A stretch of DNA of 7,200 bases, taken from assembly GCA_003448025.1 (NCBI GenBank), contig DLXL01000465.1, positions 343-7,542 on the forward strand, read 5' to 3'. The translations under genes and the position numbers were made by a program. A model generated the notes under the pieces. That model ran no database searches, was not told where the DNA came from, and saw nothing but the letters and a program-made list of their open reading frames with translations. Positions 6,503 to 7,200 of the stretch are shown here, one piece after another. This DNA comes from Saprospirales bacterium (GTDB lineage Bacteria > Bacteroidota > Bacteroidia > Chitinophagales > Saprospiraceae). Each line of letters begins with the position of its first letter. Position 1 is the first letter of the stretch.

Positions 6503-6754
6503 ATGAAATTCATTGCTGAAATCGACATTATGCCTCACCGTGAGCTGCTGGATCCCCAGGGCAAAGCTGTGGTAAACAACATGAAACATCTGGAAATTTC
6601 CGGCGTTCAGGACGTCCGTATCGGTCGGCATGTAACGATGAGCCTGGAGGCTAACAGTGAAACGGAGGCTCGTCAGAAGGTAGAAACAGCCTGCCAAAAG
6701 CTGCTGGCTAACCTTATCATGGAAACCTATACCATTTCCATCAAGGCATATTAA
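6503..6754 (+). CDS. purS: Phosphoribosylformylglycinamidine synthase subunit PurS
   Basis: PurS is the small structural subunit of the three-part FGAM synthase (PurS, PurQ, small PurL), which converts FGAR, glutamine and ATP to FGAM in de novo purine synthesis. It is thought to dock PurQ on PurL and help ammonia transfer. The product is 83 residues, the normal size. It shows the family pattern KFIAEIDIMPHRELLDPQGKAV (2-23), GVQDVRIGRHVTMSLEA (34-50), ETEARQKVETACQKLLANLIMETY (53-76) and a beta-strand end. The ATG at 6503 follows A/T-rich sequence with no clear Shine-Dalgarno, 39 bp after pssA, so co-transcription with pssA is likely. Its stop codon overlaps the next start (TAATG). purQ and purL are not in the window, so the partners are encoded elsewhere. 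Confidence 0.94.
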   Translation: MKFIAEIDIMPHRELLDPQGKAVVNNMKHLEISGVQDVRIGRHVTMSLEANSETEARQKVETACQKLLANLIMETYTISIKAY

Positions 6755-7200
6755 TGCTTTACATTGTTCCCACACCTATTGGCAACCTGGAAGACATGAC
6801 CCTGCGCGCTATACGCGTGCTGAAGGAGGTTTCGGTGGTGCTGGCTGAAGATACACGCACGAGTAAACGGTTGCTGGATCACTATGAGATCAAAACCCCG
6901 CTCCGTTCCTTCCATGCCCATAATGAACACGCGGTAGTGGAAAGAGTGGTGGATGAATTGGCATCGGGGGTTCAAATGGCGCTGATATCAGACGCAGGAA
7001 CACCGGGAATATCTGACCCAGGGTTTCTGTTGTCTCGTGCCTGCCTCCGAAAAGGGGTGCGTGTGGAGTGTCTGCCTGGCGCTACCGCATTTGTTCCAGC
7101 TCTAGTGGCCAGTGGTCTTCCATGCGATACCTTTCATTTTGAAGGCTTTTTGCCGCATAAAAAGGGCAGGCAAACCCGATTAAAATATTTGGCAGCGTTG
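6754..7200 (+). CDS. rsmI: 16S rRNA (cytidine(1402)-2'-O)-methyltransferase, N-terminal part (runs off right edge)
   Basis: RsmI uses S-adenosylmethionine to methylate the 2'-O of C1402 in 16S rRNA at the ribosomal P site. The frame opens with ATG at 6754-6756, overlapping the purS stop by one base, and stays open for 149 codons to the window edge; the family is about 220-290 residues. Tetrapyrrole-methylase-fold signatures are clear: YIVPTPIGNLEDMTLRA (3-19), LAEDTRTSKRLL (30-41), ALISDAGTPGISDPG (76-90), CLPGATAFVPALVASGLP (106-123) and FHFEGFLPHKKGR (127-139). The TAATG overlap points to translational coupling with purS. No functional link between purine synthesis and this modification is needed to explain the arrangement. 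Identification is strong; the C-terminal end is outside the window. Confidence 0.95.
   Translation, partial: MLYIVPTPIGNLEDMTLRAIRVLKEVSVVLAEDTRTSKRLLDHYEIKTPLRSFHAHNEHAVVERVVDELASGVQMALISDAGTPGISDPGFLLSRACLRKGVRVECLPGATAFVPALVASGLPCDTFHFEGFLPHKKGRQTRLKYLAAL

Overview
The window looks like chromosomal DNA from a member of the Bacteroidota, probably near the Saprospiria/Chitinophagales; the lineage is inferred. Three things point there. The protein at 2788-5532 has SprB-type repeats and a C-terminal type B sorting domain of the type IX secretion system (T9SS), which is restricted to this phylum. Two upstream regions carry the phylum's characteristic -7 promoter box TAnnTTTG. Start codons are preceded by A/T-rich sequence without clear Shine-Dalgarno sites.

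The left third (1-2645, minus strand) is the start of a str operon, transcribed right to left: rpsL (S12), rpsG (S7), then fusA (EF-G), which runs off the left edge after 467 codons. The two intergenic gaps are structured. The rpsL-rpsG gap holds tandem 9-mers and AATGTG/CACATT motifs in both orientations. The 276-bp rpsG-fusA gap holds a perfect 14-bp inverted repeat followed, in the direction of transcription, by a short T run. A promoter-like element and a 9-bp stem-loop lie upstream of rpsL.

The middle (2788-5532, minus strand) is one 914-residue exported, multidomain, probably cell-surface or adhesin-like protein. It has a signal peptide, two N-terminal beta-rich regions, a PKD-like domain, four SprB-like repeats of about 76 residues, a further Ig-like region and the T9SS type B sorting domain.

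The right part (5747-7200, plus strand) is a compact housekeeping cluster: a CDP-alcohol phosphatidyltransferase best called phosphatidylserine synthase (pssA), purS, and the start of rsmI. The rsmI start overlaps the purS stop by one base and the gene runs off the right edge. The 214-bp divergent region between the surface protein and pssA contains a promoter placed so close to the pssA ATG that the transcript may be leaderless, plus two inverted repeats.

I see no mobile element, CRISPR array, tRNA or rRNA, and no convincing new multi-gene system. The most interesting signals are the non-coding structures in the str operon and upstream of pssA.
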